The notes: generated by a model not told the origin, from the sequence alone. A DNA stretch of 64,000 nt from Bacteroidaceae bacterium (GCA_024401225.1 JAKSLM010000002.1:57444-121443), one strand, 5' to 3'. Positions 33,201 through 39,194 are shown, counted from the first letter of the stretch. Translations and numbers: made by a program.

Positions 33201-34299
33201 GGGCATCACACTTCCATTCCCTGTGAACAAGGTTACTTCATGGGGCGGCAATTATGAGATGAGCCACTTCTATGGATCAGCACAAGGTACGGGCAACGCT
33301 GATACAGCCACTGATGGAGGAACCAACACGCATGACACTGGTCACGAATACTGGCTCCGTGGACTTGTGACGGTTGGTGATAAAGAAAACTCTACATCAG
33401 AGAAGAATGCAACATTCAAGCGCCCTGCTGTTTCCGGCACAGGTTACTTCATTCAAGGATCAACAACTGGAACCTACACCTACTCTTCCGACTACTTTAA
33501 TCAGACCTACGGCAGGTTCTATGGTAATCATGATGTATATGGTGAGGATCGTACTTATGTGGATTACGCCTTCCAGTCTGCTCACGTACCTTACATTGTA
33601 TCCTTCCCAGGTAAGGCATTCAAAGAGTTTGACCTCTCGGGCGAGTACAATGACTGGCTCATGAGTGAACACAAGGATAGTCAGTATCCAAAGGACAATG
33701 GCACATCTGGTTCACATCAAGACTGGTCGGGACTTAATAAAGAAGCACAATCTGTGACATTCAACTACTATGTCACTAACGATGCCGTAACAGCTCCGAA
33801 GGGCTCTGTCACCATTCCTGTTACTGATGAACAGACTAACAAGACCACTATTGCTACTCCAGCCTACTCTCACGTTGGTACCTTTGCTCATATTGCCAAG
33901 TCAGCAAGCATCTATGCCTTCGGTGAGGATAGCAACGACGGAACTCTACTTGAGAAGAATGCTGCCGATGTGCTTCCATTCCGCACATACATGACTGCAT
34001 CAACAAGCGGTGCAAAGATACGCTACATCTACATCACCGATGGATCTACAGCTATTGAGGATGTGATGGAGGATGATAGTGAGGCCCCTGCAGAACAAGA
34101 AACTATGGACAGAAAACTCAGAATCTATCTGCATGGTCACACCATCTGCATTGACTCTAACTACGCTACCGATCTGCGCGTATTCTCAGTCTCAGGCTTG
34201 TATATTCGCACGCTTCATGTGGAAGAAGGCGCCAACCAATACAGCGACTTCCAAAGCGGAATTTACATTGTTGGTAACAAAAAGATTATTATACAATAA
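15292..34299 (+). CDS. giant secreted beta-solenoid surface protein, 6,335 aa, with T9SS-like tail
   Basis: One uninterrupted frame. I chose the ATG at 15292 (MKIQHTLQSITV), not the in-frame TTG at 15274; the signal peptide ends at IVWAQ, residue 27. Domains by eye: GLUG-type beta-helix repeats (GGLAGYV, GGLVGNA, GGFIGQ) at 62-570 and 867-1190; Ig-like segments (YQWYVNG, YKWYIDG, YQWYKGN) at about 758-847 and 1347-1520; a Gly-rich solenoid at about 2100-4470 with at least 26 [YFI]GGG turns such as GNVYGGG; another GLUG-like patch at 5464-5557; an EGITLPFPVN module from about 5967; and a C-terminal sorting-like domain at 6272-6335 (LRVFSVSG ... GIYIVGNKKIII). It probably sits on the cell surface as an adhesin or carbohydrate-binding filament; the function is inference. 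No catalytic motif was recognised. A hairpin follows the stop. Confidence 0.9.
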   Translation: MKIQHTLQSITVITMMLFASVQIVWAQDPDPKVWDGTIANNANNKFAENGITLQDPEQPNSATNPYTIDNAKEFAYFMRILHEKWTGYSSAYYWKLTTDINLNNIAWTHGSNTSNSFQGHFDGGGYTISNVNLEVANNSNYGLFPTIQGASATNLAEVKNLNISNVTFTSAASRGGNTRLGGLAGYVKQACITNVDVSNVTFTYTNTITGTNQLGGAIGCMENNTTLDNVDVTGVTATFSNTTTGLYIGGIVGASTGTANTNSMIGCDAKTVKVTHSSNITGTTYIGGLVGNANTSLNVINNNTVSGQDGQNDGKAFDVSVSGTVSTFDAGGLLGYTTGGAHEIKNNAVSDVYITVGGNTAGGSIYLAGLVGYAKGAGSPNTRILMQGNTAKNAHVTMNGVVGHGFYMGGFLGYADTNTNLFNNTVASPAITITNDINAETYVGGAVGRQNGYTTIDGMTVTNGSITGPSTDKNVKNNVAFFVGGFIGQQHSSGTAAYQPNVFRNIAVTGININLEKYQPATTITNHKFAVGGIAGSVNAPNKDANGFCGMPENIIFKGGRIYAPYATTSPTVSNFNNSNPSHNTMTTEVVVTIDALDKAKTKTWYYSDYELGLSQGFLNSEAVIADNATTAKDKFHKNYTSSATITVRDGISYLTVNNLTFQKSNRHQDSERDSKTVLWWTNTAGYNANGASADMFTNEEQPIYPHQAPATAPVATTYPYYWYFFQGVSNANYVTDAVAEKIIAGIAGNKTEAAKDHPITLTISNPNENERGFDQRTISVVAKTTDNEGNVVDATTGISGYQWYVNGVANGTGTSINLTPHWKDGMGITVNALNGEAVVATATYTLAPGVLKTKAGSSEKIRSDINARGTKANPYIIDCENALRQWSYLSTVQTGTLWEGIIKPVAPFPTNQIAGHYGRAYYELGADITMGSDPFIPISHVGYGSDGTWGTYSNNFSFQGNFDGKGHKISGLKITWGAGQYKGNKTNIYHGLFGLVGHSAATAKWGDGSTTSNTVIQNLVIENATLTHDISNTTFSYKKSYGHITADNYNNCMVGVLAGIVAANTTVQNIEIRGSKITDEGSSDYSLATMGLFVGGAIGSVQAQYNNENIPTNTVIKNIVVGTDITLTKAKIQDLAIAQQGAYNVGGVIGRFASTNGNLANTQVVMPKYLLYTGAIKAYHLGEEGRKDAMISPVIAATRYSTNQSINLTNISKIWEGNNNDAEQLTVADALYYNFHISDASGSMHLVTEDYPNNVCGNGARAQDTHTDGNETAAGYLAQRYQGVNYNAIFCDAATYDDDTDGGKRMAIAILNSHDDVTMYWEWKSGDATPHMTSTRTEGAYIVHDEDTAEKYNVIGTAATVDKYYKWYIDGVLQEDEHSSSFTCPSDIGDIVIKAEVYENPSATSPIATTQNLVIKGEFKVNTSISKIDDTYTVGITRGSLDLTTDNLSGRINVNYQWYKGNAVNTNTATLISGETFKSITIDKSALEGFNNLFCHVTIVTTDDPAKELFSGDISQYVREANVVFLQLQDSFTDSNGVTHNKPASSGIGTVDDPVTSWANAYAKLKDYTVPTQEYVTGHGGTWTSEMNFDDEVYYLAHKAEYLYDTYKRDNYKRKVKPIDECTNNWDNNVIVLMGLSTDGYFNNSETTQHNVDGKIANKPVTITGQWDGTNYYGYLSNLSGDFSINADHKFQNMGLGVLDKDISATASIRYRIYAHRWNVHAGKGLLMGWAAALEWGSEVVPVNDENKKAYKITSADVSTGTPVGKYACDIAIMGGYLNDNTSTNPEMFEYINHGRDDIGQQIKIESGFWGPVCPGNRQTDSGNTINTYYTMGGPDHPAKTTITVDIDRAWNDGNGGKRAQFNSAMSPATVDIGCLLTGNHEGTMYADVTLNILSGNMGRMVNGIKGAQRRQIKNPDSFTTGGVYRHTVNYGTKESPNWTAIVAPAPDSYFGRGVLNFDPSLSVNNVGAGNEGVSVVELYCGGLGRGHNDGSYHPEVRSYFYGLCEVNIKGGTFYKTIYGSGAGGTNGIGTAAHHTDDDGLPYWKTSDGKNHVWYAPYEYAKANGEFVKIKVAKDNSEDENLTADGYVDLEKSRNIINITGGIFGSEEKPVSIYAGGNGETDAALINPSSTKVGDVKNTYNTPNHQAGNMYGATDGLTTQINISGDAKIYGSIYGGGKGSMRYYRFFLRAPDNVVAYNVENQGYTHIMEPGGDTYNKMNGTDWNNIINSRKNADRYLNLGQIYGNSKVTISGNVEVFGNVYGGGEGVSDITIEQLFSEADAELGLSNQFTSKNDIIDYEGTATNGKRSAHVDWAKDKFVNFPGMGKIFGNAGVEVSGNVTIHGNVYGGGKAGAIEGTSNVTVKGAVNIYGKVYGAGQGLAIDVAKDYKEVATIVGDAKVNLSENAYIWQDIFGGGEKAVVSGNTFFNMEGGHVAANIYGGGEGHIKQNNDGSYNYVNNALVVTSADISGDTHVNITGGEVVWDRTSMADEATSSVTTYTYSKTTQGVSGTETYTTTDAEITKETVKSEFESEGYTSVSVAERTYETNSEGVITYSFVVTRTTPATIESEEVLSTNTSRISELEAAGYTKTAEKTEETGLAKGEIVYWDPSKPSTPTTPIETINGKKYANKLFYDDNTKRFVIEHNIFGGGYIACNVGGTANVTMTRGLGDNDLTATNQWKLSFDDYQHPHFYAFGGGYGAYTTVHDTKVNVNVTNFDRNLNADTDQQLAKPRKAATNNGGQTANPLEDNPIYVGIYNNQFGIAQATVLGVVGGAYAGFVKQNTDVTVGGETFINRVYGGGFGQLDAYNQLKASDVIYSANEVNRNRENLGEVSGKTLVNVVGAHIYGSVYGGGAGVEATTPTNGSFQDFNMAEVLGTTEVNISNKAEIYGDVYGGGEIANVSNSVVTIDTNSDGTLDAIAPITSTLNIFGGKVFGNAYAGGKGNPATKVATYNTSDNSINVGKIFGNTRVHIYNDDSESSGEGDNLIYPYVYGDIYGGCAYGVVTGNTDVAIDGGYIGDNIFGGGHGDVDASSKITSANVNGNTNVTISGGNAMWNKVADTSGNVKTWSPKDVINTDAKRQLLQLAFLKNDVNAFRSLLSGYVDATFYDADKLMFTHNHNIYGGGNLACVVGTESNVTVNHSLITDATLLDYYNSAGLAWTASIDNKEHPQYSIFGGGYGPNTLIKGNTIVTMQCGKDKDGELDFDYAAQKDDRASWDNTVNEMRTEWNDDVNESDKNNLYGGTNSAGLSRYIASRMAWSSGITNLIHKALYGGGYAGLVGGNTNVHVSDYSCLRYLYGGGLGSREYLNKYNDPNDTQKMYQRLGEVGGSTKVVIEGGIISGEVYGGGAGMESAKINEADADLTDFVDMARVKQSTFVRLPKTASTVLDETTSRATLIFGDVFGGGDVANVGTKSGVAYTDANGDGDLTNDLGYFTSIVKIEGGSMMGQVFAGGNGRLKQQCSAEDGYKNLGAVYGNTLLDIDGYDASSNAANNTASNKGVTYIFKRVFGGGNNGSIHKTDNGEANSGNAYVVVKGGYLAYNVFGGGVGTVGPAEEGKDNNTYSYIDGSTYVDMQGGLAIVDQYWDKPDESIGVGTRQWAPLHSLNGKMYSAQYDPEAKKLLINHNIYAGCRNAGWIMGDTHLKMSKSYLRSSMRARFDVDVDATGYNFFETDEWKEIYEKIGSPHFCIFGGGYGANTHVKGDTWVDINISKSGLISPEDLSEEWASLPEEERYKKFQGGQSVMDVIGGGYSGETIGNTHVKVRGESFMRRVFGGAFYAECGSTNVAVESGNIDDVFGGGMMGDVRLDANVVIGQEPSGADPVITAANAKSANAKIYILKNVYGANDVAGIVGGRELNDGEIHPTASSEGIKINLNGGHIYGNVYGGGNGNYLYMIDQKADIVEAVEHYTDEIPLLYKVPIRKNVFPSLNAMSDAQKIVNISTYRPVALKTSIDFKGNATDDLLRVDGGIFGGGNSATISNYDNSFVHLNVGSHIRVGKVFLGSDGDAMFDNTTGFMDSYAKLNGLNINESIDWIHNPSNVDIPQTFLSTPKEARPNVYKNVLDLYFMPVEMNFMPEVTWGTGRLNSSLTSNDGNIDAKTNNIVDGLITDATIGTFCCGGNRGNMNTTTPFHMYFPAGLTITENIIGGCNNSNYTPDDDSNVSHEGGFLLGTHAVGKPEDHTPQIQLTMFNQFRPTKEDAAGKVITDDSNPHMYREGINVYGGCYQSGTVRGDILVDLRSNMIQALDSAALRRSTDDGRTVASIYGAGYGDQTWVYGDTEVRLGLGTNCTAEGSKIIKAYEAGNTSAATNYMFGGGRMGNLIGNTTVRVLNGRVAGCLVGASYAGVLYGNAQTMVGYPEVYYRTNGNYRFKLKRADMSEAHAAYVDDAGNALIKKEVRYTKGDLVSKAVYDEIVGVYINDAWTDINETQKASYFETPEHSIPAGNDWSGIDIQIDKAIYGGGYALASGSSVGSGSYTVKKYTATNRFKDDVVTDTYEFENADDIAGYGGNTFIMVGDVTGNYDILAGTGITAENSRDHIALSSRSLEPVATKTGDDLFGLFYQQTKYEVASDDEKSSITAEEKDQPTGPFIQYRSEAPKAGNDPHVYYRFVGEGGLYGDGHLSLSEGFRICDAMGYGYNGTHPQDPKLMNCIHRFDIARFKDCCVTLLGDRDYASVEGSEASASSYSVARVSEVQMESSLPQDQDYKNFKANDATRETKVRSRNYIGLSNAQFELGAIVSNDPFTENGALYHDKYGKVIASEMDIEGAGKKFTTTESYYNVKKWYLSEYKINSEDSKYYDDINAQVKNESLFQLRNSATARNMFGIFSGFALNVVNNHYDSEAKEWIPFYGPVIGVFEVDLVGVRDGEAGGYAYAQNIHEEKIGGDGEHKDEPTFLETSGNFVFPSTDSRKVIDNCFPGNYTASNRASADGHYWYVTGFRYFFNATLTGYTNDAEAMHFDMDNSARLIFLPGAKQGQPVTLKDFYFLNRHTSEEKQANCDIENHLLTKTGTETDWENASGEYYNLSLSISDKTTMDRTDDVPHIEYLKQDATEEKNDGTETYSVFVPQNKPLGNTTCDAPQVAIQLTDYVKNNGLLEDGTTYFSKHLEDPCTAVVVLTVPATNSSNQPIYDNKYYSQINPGTGLVSGKQYYALDEDGNKYEVTYEQAETIHSNNRDLFEMQYPAVGTDDVYDSKLEYYTKDTNGLYTLWNPGDKATAFESAKSTLFYKPEPKMYEYNLTLTIRYIKGPSYTGGITVQNCALPGEMIRLSSSTVKIISDAYSLPFDKGYWTFGPGEKVWVDEADHSKGYHWKLADLTGTSGTDANSNPLPNPDTKNLYYPFNPNVSAKEGNISEEFKGRVYFDDNTQDLYIPAYYFMDGYVAQYSFKVQGIDAIYDVTINPQDTLEVHNYHRMRPMLGGTKVNTAIRHAAIRSNEDAKRFTDDKINSTVGNGMHYASRPRVYIEDLDDFNEFVSYVNNDSTVCGSDIDFMLMTDIDASKITSWTAMTNFKGTLHGNGHVIKSMGADDYLFAANQGNIYNLGLEKGKITSTETPSLYPSLYHCCYTRANNTVYRMDGTTATTYTDDDWLYGKVTYDLNQYYLEARLDNNSSNHSSSTYVEDIYRNGDYQYARYRNNGQNNEYLRTLNAPRYVVGNFQSITEIDKAKLNTEITRHITAHTVDSLRADGYVATHLATEADVTNGIAQAVDDEVLAYKAGDYRPLFESREITADAVAESVEKRNDYLFFGQYLNNVTTEVNNRQQIIPSALANTERKVSTMSNRVYRAFGFYGSKADDSFHFNTNAYAMQPTLTAIDFTGAHDGSNVWNTGTHAGIYYPKMMDMPTSLLSFHVLNGKFPAANGVGGVSRNIIVYTDNSDAPIVSYSAVNNELRYAQSTKESAIKGHQAYLSAGYQANNGLLHLVERNANDENGDGEPAALNNDFNAPIPFTVTERAWYTRRPLYYAEKTNSAWEGITLPFPVNKVTSWGGNYEMSHFYGSAQGTGNADTATDGGTNTHDTGHEYWLRGLVTVGDKENSTSEKNATFKRPAVSGTGYFIQGSTTGTYTYSSDYFNQTYGRFYGNHDVYGEDRTYVDYAFQSAHVPYIVSFPGKAFKEFDLSGEYNDWLMSEHKDSQYPKDNGTSGSHQDWSGLNKEAQSVTFNYYVTNDAVTAPKGSVTIPVTDEQTNKTTIATPAYSHVGTFAHIAKSASIYAFGEDSNDGTLLEKNAADVLPFRTYMTASTSGAKIRYIYITDGSTAIEDVMEDDSEAPAEQETMDRKLRIYLHGHTICIDSNYATDLRVFSVSGLYIRTLHVEEGANQYSDFQSGIYIVGNKKIIIQ

Positions 34300-34305
34300 T
34301 TGCAC

Positions 34306-34339
34306 GTAAAGGGCAAAAATGTACTTTTTTGCCCTTTAC
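34306..34339 (+). terminator. terminator hairpin after the giant gene
   Basis: The stem GTAAAGGGCAAAAA (34306-34319) pairs with a TTTTTTGCCCTTTAC arm (34325-34339) over a 5-nt loop. It lies 7 nt after the stop, and its T-rich arm can act as the U-tract. Because the sequence is nearly symmetrical it could work in both directions. Confidence 0.75.
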
Positions 34340-34484
34340 ATTGTGTTAAATTAATTAAAATGTTTCTTTGTTTAATATAAAATAACGTTATTTGCATGTT
34401 GAAAGATGAATGTTGTCATAAGTATCTATGATAAAATGAACACGCAGACAACTATTCATACTCAAGTGCAAGCACTACTAAAAA

Positions 34485-35855
34485 ATGTATAAGGAACGAG
34501 TTATATATAATAATAAGGTGTGGATGACAATGTCGATCGTGATGATCTTCATAGGCCTCATGCTTGCTATGCCAGCAAAAGCCCAGACCACCACCGACTC
34601 CATATTCCTTGCAAGGTCAAGCAAAGTGATATTCAAGGTCAACAGCACCGAGATTACACCTGCCGACCGCAAGTGGATCATCCAGAAGCTTGTGCCTACA
34701 CTCAGAGGTCTTGGCCCTAACAGCATCATCATCGGACGTAGTGCTGCATCGCCTGAAGGACCTTTCGACAATAATAAGCGCCTTGCCGAAGGCAGACGTG
34801 AAGCATTGAAATCGATCTTTGAAAAAGAAGGAATCAACACATCGCGCATACGCTTTGATACTGCTATCGAGGAATATGCCCTGCTCGTAGAAATGATGCG
34901 TGAACATCACGATCCCGACTACGAATATGTAAAGGCAGTCGTCGATAGTTGTGCAGGCAACGATGAGATGACAAAGGGCATCATCACCAAGGCGCAAGGA
35001 GGCAAACTCTTCAACCGCCTTAAGGATACCTACTTTGCAGAGCTACGTGCAGTACGAATCATGGTATACTACATCCCTGAGTTCAAATACAAGGACGACG
35101 GAAAGGATTTCCTCAATCCACAGCGAATAGTGGGCGAGATAAAGTACGACATTCCTGAGCCGGAATTACCGTTGCCAGTCGACACCGTACAATACCGCCG
35201 CGAGATGCTGTCTGTAAAGACTAATCTCCTGCTATGGGGGGCCTACGTTCCGGAATACGGCATGTGTCCTATACCTAACGTGTCGGTTGAGTACTACCCT
35301 CGTCACGGGCACTTCACCCTGGGAGCTTCGTTCGACTGTCCTTGGTGGATTGGCAATACAACCAACCACAAGTACTTCGAGCTTCGCAACTATACACTCG
35401 AAACTCGCTACTACACACGCTCCACAAAAAAGAGCTATTCCGATCAGCGCTCCATTCCTAACGGCAAGGCAGCCTTCAAGGGCTTCTATGTGTCGGCTTA
35501 CGCACATGCATTCCTTTATCAGATTGGATTAAACGCCAACAAGGGATGGATTGGTGAGGGAGCAGGAGCTGGTATTGGACTCGGTTATGTCATCCCACTA
35601 AGCAAGAAGCAGCATTGGCGTCTTGAACTTGGAGCACAGTTTGGAGTGTTCCGCACCAAGTACGACCCATTCGTCTATGGATGTCCAGTAGAGAAGATCG
35701 AAGACGGTCTTTACTACTACGACTACACAGGCGATGCCGACCTGTTCAAGGAGCGACAGTACCGATTCACTTGGCTTGGCCCAACAAGAGCTGGCATCAC
35801 ACTCACTTACGACCTACTATATCGTAAGCGTCAGCAGAAAGGAGGTGCAAAATGA
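34485..35855 (+). CDS. OmpA-like plus DUF3575 protein of a fimbrillin locus
   Basis: The 456 residues have a signal peptide ending near MPAKAQ (about residue 34). Residues 45-120 form a degenerate OmpA-like domain: VIFKVNSTEITPADR, a GRSAASPEGPF turn, then NKRLAEGRREALKSIF. The second half (from about 240) starts VKTNLLLWGAYVPEYG and is a DUF3575-type beta-barrel-like domain. In Bacteroidales, DUF3575 proteins are often encoded at the head of fimbrillin clusters; a role in anchoring or exporting surface fimbriae is plausible but not established. Its TGA overlaps the ATG of the next gene by 4 nt (ATGA), so the two are translationally coupled. It starts 185 bp after the giant gene. Confidence 0.85.
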   Translation: MYKERVIYNNKVWMTMSIVMIFIGLMLAMPAKAQTTTDSIFLARSSKVIFKVNSTEITPADRKWIIQKLVPTLRGLGPNSIIIGRSAASPEGPFDNNKRLAEGRREALKSIFEKEGINTSRIRFDTAIEEYALLVEMMREHHDPDYEYVKAVVDSCAGNDEMTKGIITKAQGGKLFNRLKDTYFAELRAVRIMVYYIPEFKYKDDGKDFLNPQRIVGEIKYDIPEPELPLPVDTVQYRREMLSVKTNLLLWGAYVPEYGMCPIPNVSVEYYPRHGHFTLGASFDCPWWIGNTTNHKYFELRNYTLETRYYTRSTKKSYSDQRSIPNGKAAFKGFYVSAYAHAFLYQIGLNANKGWIGEGAGAGIGLGYVIPLSKKQHWRLELGAQFGVFRTKYDPFVYGCPVEKIEDGLYYYDYTGDADLFKERQYRFTWLGPTRAGITLTYDLLYRKRQQKGGAK

Positions 35856-37018
35856 CACGAATAAGACCTATCAGCCTGATTAAGTCACTTGTTCTCGTCC
35901 TCCTCGCCCTCAGCTCATGTCAGCGAGTACCACCATTGCACCTCCACCGCGAGAAGCACGTCGACTTCCTCCTTCCTATGGTCCAGCTCGACCTTCTCGT
36001 ATATTGGTCATACGATCTTGACTACGACTGGCGTACAGAGTGGACATACGGATGGGACGATTACGACCGCGAATTCTTCGGAGAGATTGGCTACACAGAG
36101 CCAAGCATCTTCGACCTTCGTCGATACTATCTTGCCGACCAACCTGGCTCCAACCACACTACGGTTGATGAGTTTGTGGTCAATGGCAATCGCTTCAGAG
36201 CACGCTACCTCTTCGGTTATCACGACATTCTCGTATGGAACCAGATTGAGGACAAGGGCGGTGCACAGAGTCTTGTACTCGACGAGGTAACCACACTCGA
36301 CTCCATCATGGCATTCACCAATATGGGTATTACTCCTTCACGCTACGAAGCACCCGTCTACGACCGTGCTTTCTACCAGCCGGAGGAACTCTTTGCAGGA
36401 TATTCACGCGATGTGTACATTTCCGACGACATAAAAGACTATGACCACTACGACGAGGAGACAGCTACCTACTACAAGCAGATAGACATGGAACTGCATC
36501 CCGTCACATACATATACCTGACTCAGGTGCGACTCCACAACAATCGCGGCCGTATCGAGGGCGTGGATGGAGAAGCCAACATGAGCGGAATGGCACGAGG
36601 CGTCACCCTCAACACGGGTATCGCAAACCGAGATGCCGTTACTGTTCACTACAACGTTCGCTTCAAGCGCGACTGCATCATCAGTCAGACGGGTGAACAC
36701 GTTGATGTAGCAGGCGGACGATGCCTCACATTCGGAATTCCAAATCAGAACTCATCGCGAGTCACGAGAGTGGATGAAGTAAAGGATAGAAGTCGCCACT
36801 ACATGGATGTCAATTTCCTGTTCAACAACGGTATGGACTCCACGTTCGTATTCGACGTTACCGATCAGGTGCGCAAACGTTATAAAGGTGGCGTAATCAC
36901 TATCGACCTCGATGTTGACACTATCCCATTGCCATCACGAGCAGGTGGTTCTGGATTTGATGCCGTGGTGAAGGAATTCGAAGAGGAACAGTATGAGTTT
37001 GAAATGGGAAAAGACTGA
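35852..37018 (+). CDS. DUF5119-type lipoprotein of a fimbrillin locus
   Basis: The 388 residues start with a lipoprotein signal and lipobox LSSC (Cys23). The mature start VPPLHLHREKHVDF, the DWRTEW patch and Tyr/Asp-rich strands resemble DUF5119 proteins found in Bacteroidales fimbrial clusters. FimB/Mfa2-type anchor proteins occupy the same place in other loci, so a cell-surface anchor or assembly subunit is a reasonable guess. It overlaps the preceding gene by 4 nt and lies 61 bp before a fimbrillin gene. The family name is from memory and should be tested. Confidence 0.75.
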   Translation: MTRIRPISLIKSLVLVLLALSSCQRVPPLHLHREKHVDFLLPMVQLDLLVYWSYDLDYDWRTEWTYGWDDYDREFFGEIGYTEPSIFDLRRYYLADQPGSNHTTVDEFVVNGNRFRARYLFGYHDILVWNQIEDKGGAQSLVLDEVTTLDSIMAFTNMGITPSRYEAPVYDRAFYQPEELFAGYSRDVYISDDIKDYDHYDEETATYYKQIDMELHPVTYIYLTQVRLHNNRGRIEGVDGEANMSGMARGVTLNTGIANRDAVTVHYNVRFKRDCIISQTGEHVDVAGGRCLTFGIPNQNSSRVTRVDEVKDRSRHYMDVNFLFNNGMDSTFVFDVTDQVRKRYKGGVITIDLDVDTIPLPSRAGGSGFDAVVKEFEEEQYEFEMGKD

Positions 37019-37079
37019 CACATAAATAGATTCCATAGCAAAACAATAAAGAACAAACAAAAAAAATAAATTAGATAAT

Positions 37080-39194
37080 ATGAAAAAGAACACATTCATC
37101 GCTGCATCCGTTGCAGCATTAGCATTCACTGCATGTACCGAAAACGAGTACATCGGTGAGGTTAACGATCCTCAGGGAAAATTCGCAGAAATCACATTCA
37201 CAAGCAAGAGCGGAGCTGTAACACGTGCCGAGAAAACTGGTGCAGATGCAGCAACTTTACTTGGCAAGAACTTCGTAGTAGAAGGAACAAAAGGAGCTTT
37301 GCCTGAAAGTACTCCAACTACAAATGTTGTTTTTGACAATTATATTGTTAAGTATACCGAAAATACAGCAGGAACAACAGAGTCCAATACTGCAAACTGG
37401 GAATACGTAAATCAAACACATGATGCAATTGGAACAAATGCAGCTAATACAATTGGTCGTACTGCAACAGAGCAATCTATCAAGTATTGGGACTTTAGTC
37501 AGCCTGAGTATGACTTTATTGCATACTCAACTGGAGCAAGCACTATGGTTGCTGGTACAGATGTAACAAGTTCCACATTAACTGATGGTCAAGTTAAAGT
37601 CACAAAGATTGCAACGGGAACTGGTCTTGCATCAGATGCCTATTCTTTCGAAGCCTTAAGCACAACTGACTTAGCAAATTGCTATATTACTGATGTTACA
37701 CCTGTGCTTCCAACCAATTATGGTAAGACCGTAAAGTTGACATTCAAGAACCTTACTGCAAAAATTCGCTTAGGAATCTATGAGACAATTCCTGGATACA
37801 GTGTGAAAAATGTAGAGTTCTATGCGGATAATTCTGCATTAAAGAGTTTTGTAGCGAAAACAGGATTAACAGATGGTGCAGATCTTTCTGGATTGTATTA
37901 TATGGATGGCGGAGTTTACAAAAAAGCAACTGGTACATATTCTGGTAGTGGTACTTACTACGAATTGAAAGACGGAACTGCTCCATCAGCATCGGCAACA
38001 GCGACACTCTTTACTACAGGTGGCGATGTGATTCCAAACAGCGGAAAGATTACTGTCAAATATCCAAAGACAGGAACCACAAATGCATCTAATACTGCAG
38101 AATACAACAAAGCAACAATATCTGTAGTTAATGGATCGGTTACTACAACAAAAGTTCTGTTTGGAGCTTTTCCATCTACTGTAATAGGAACAAACCTCCC
38201 AGCTGCCACCTTTGCTGCAGGAACAACAGACAATCACTACAATGCTGTAATGCCAAATAGCTCAGGCAAAGCACTTACTCTTCGTGTAAACTACACACTG
38301 GTATCAACTGATGGAAATGGTGAAGAAATAAAGATATGGGGAGCAAGAGCAGTCGTTCCTCCTACATATACAAACTGGCAGCCAAACTATGCCTATACAT
38401 ACATCTTTAAGATATCTGACAACACTAATGGTAATAGTGGTGGATTACTTCCTATTGACCCAACAACACCTGTTGACCCAGATGATCCTACAATTCCAAC
38501 TACCCCAGAAGGACTCTTCCCTATCACTTTCGATGCTGTTGTTGCTGATGTAGAGAATTTCGATGGCCAGCAGACAACAATTACTACAGTTGCAACTCCA
38601 TCTATCACCACTTATCAGAAGGGACATGTAATCAGTGATGGAACTGCAACAACTGAATACACAGCTGCAAAAGGTGATATTTACGTTCAGGTAATGAACA
38701 ACAACGTAGCACCATCTGTTCCATATACAGACCTTGATTCAAAGGGTAAGCTTTATACTATCACTGGTTCTACAGAAATCACAGAAGCTACAGTAATGGA
38801 TGCTCTCATTAAGCAGACTGCAGAGAATACAGGAAGAAATGGTTTAACTCTTACTGCAGGTCCGTCTGTAGCTTATCCGACTGCAGTCCCAGGTCCTGAT
38901 GGTAAGAATGTAACAGTTGCAGAAAAAACAGTTGCACAATTCACTCCTACTCCATCTAAAACATATGCGTATGTATACACAATTGCAGCAAAGAATGATT
39001 CAAATAACAAAGATAAATACGAATCCGTTCCTTTAGATTCAGAACCAACTGGTTTCCCTACAGGATATTATACAACTACTGATGGTTCAACATTCACAGA
39101 AGCAACTTCCCCATGGGACTCTGCAACTACATACTATGTAAAATATACAGAAAACGATGGCAAGTATGCAGTTAAGGTTATCAAAGTTCAGTAA
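37080..39194 (+). CDS. fimbrillin family lipoprotein with C-terminal extension
   Basis: The 704 residues have lipobox FTAC (Cys19), a TRA motif with Arg49, and a FimA/Mfa1-type body with the markers GKNFVVEGTKG, SIKYWDFSQPEYDFIAY and NWQPNYAYTYIFKIS (about 430-445). These markers recur in the fimbrillin-like gene at 40512. After a Pro/Thr linker (TTPVDPDDPTIPTTPEG) and a LFPITFDAVVADV segment, about 200 extra residues follow, including a C-terminal module with paired tyrosines (GYYTTTDGS, ATTYYVKYTEN). Similar YY modules lie at about 265-300 of this protein and in the upstream giant. It is probably a structural or tip subunit of a surface fimbria. Codons look AT-richer than in neighbouring genes. 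A hairpin terminator follows. Confidence 0.85.
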   Translation: MKKNTFIAASVAALAFTACTENEYIGEVNDPQGKFAEITFTSKSGAVTRAEKTGADAATLLGKNFVVEGTKGALPESTPTTNVVFDNYIVKYTENTAGTTESNTANWEYVNQTHDAIGTNAANTIGRTATEQSIKYWDFSQPEYDFIAYSTGASTMVAGTDVTSSTLTDGQVKVTKIATGTGLASDAYSFEALSTTDLANCYITDVTPVLPTNYGKTVKLTFKNLTAKIRLGIYETIPGYSVKNVEFYADNSALKSFVAKTGLTDGADLSGLYYMDGGVYKKATGTYSGSGTYYELKDGTAPSASATATLFTTGGDVIPNSGKITVKYPKTGTTNASNTAEYNKATISVVNGSVTTTKVLFGAFPSTVIGTNLPAATFAAGTTDNHYNAVMPNSSGKALTLRVNYTLVSTDGNGEEIKIWGARAVVPPTYTNWQPNYAYTYIFKISDNTNGNSGGLLPIDPTTPVDPDDPTIPTTPEGLFPITFDAVVADVENFDGQQTTITTVATPSITTYQKGHVISDGTATTEYTAAKGDIYVQVMNNNVAPSVPYTDLDSKGKLYTITGSTEITEATVMDALIKQTAENTGRNGLTLTAGPSVAYPTAVPGPDGKNVTVAEKTVAQFTPTPSKTYAYVYTIAAKNDSNNKDKYESVPLDSEPTGFPTGYYTTTDGSTFTEATSPWDSATTYYVKYTENDGKYAVKVIKVQ

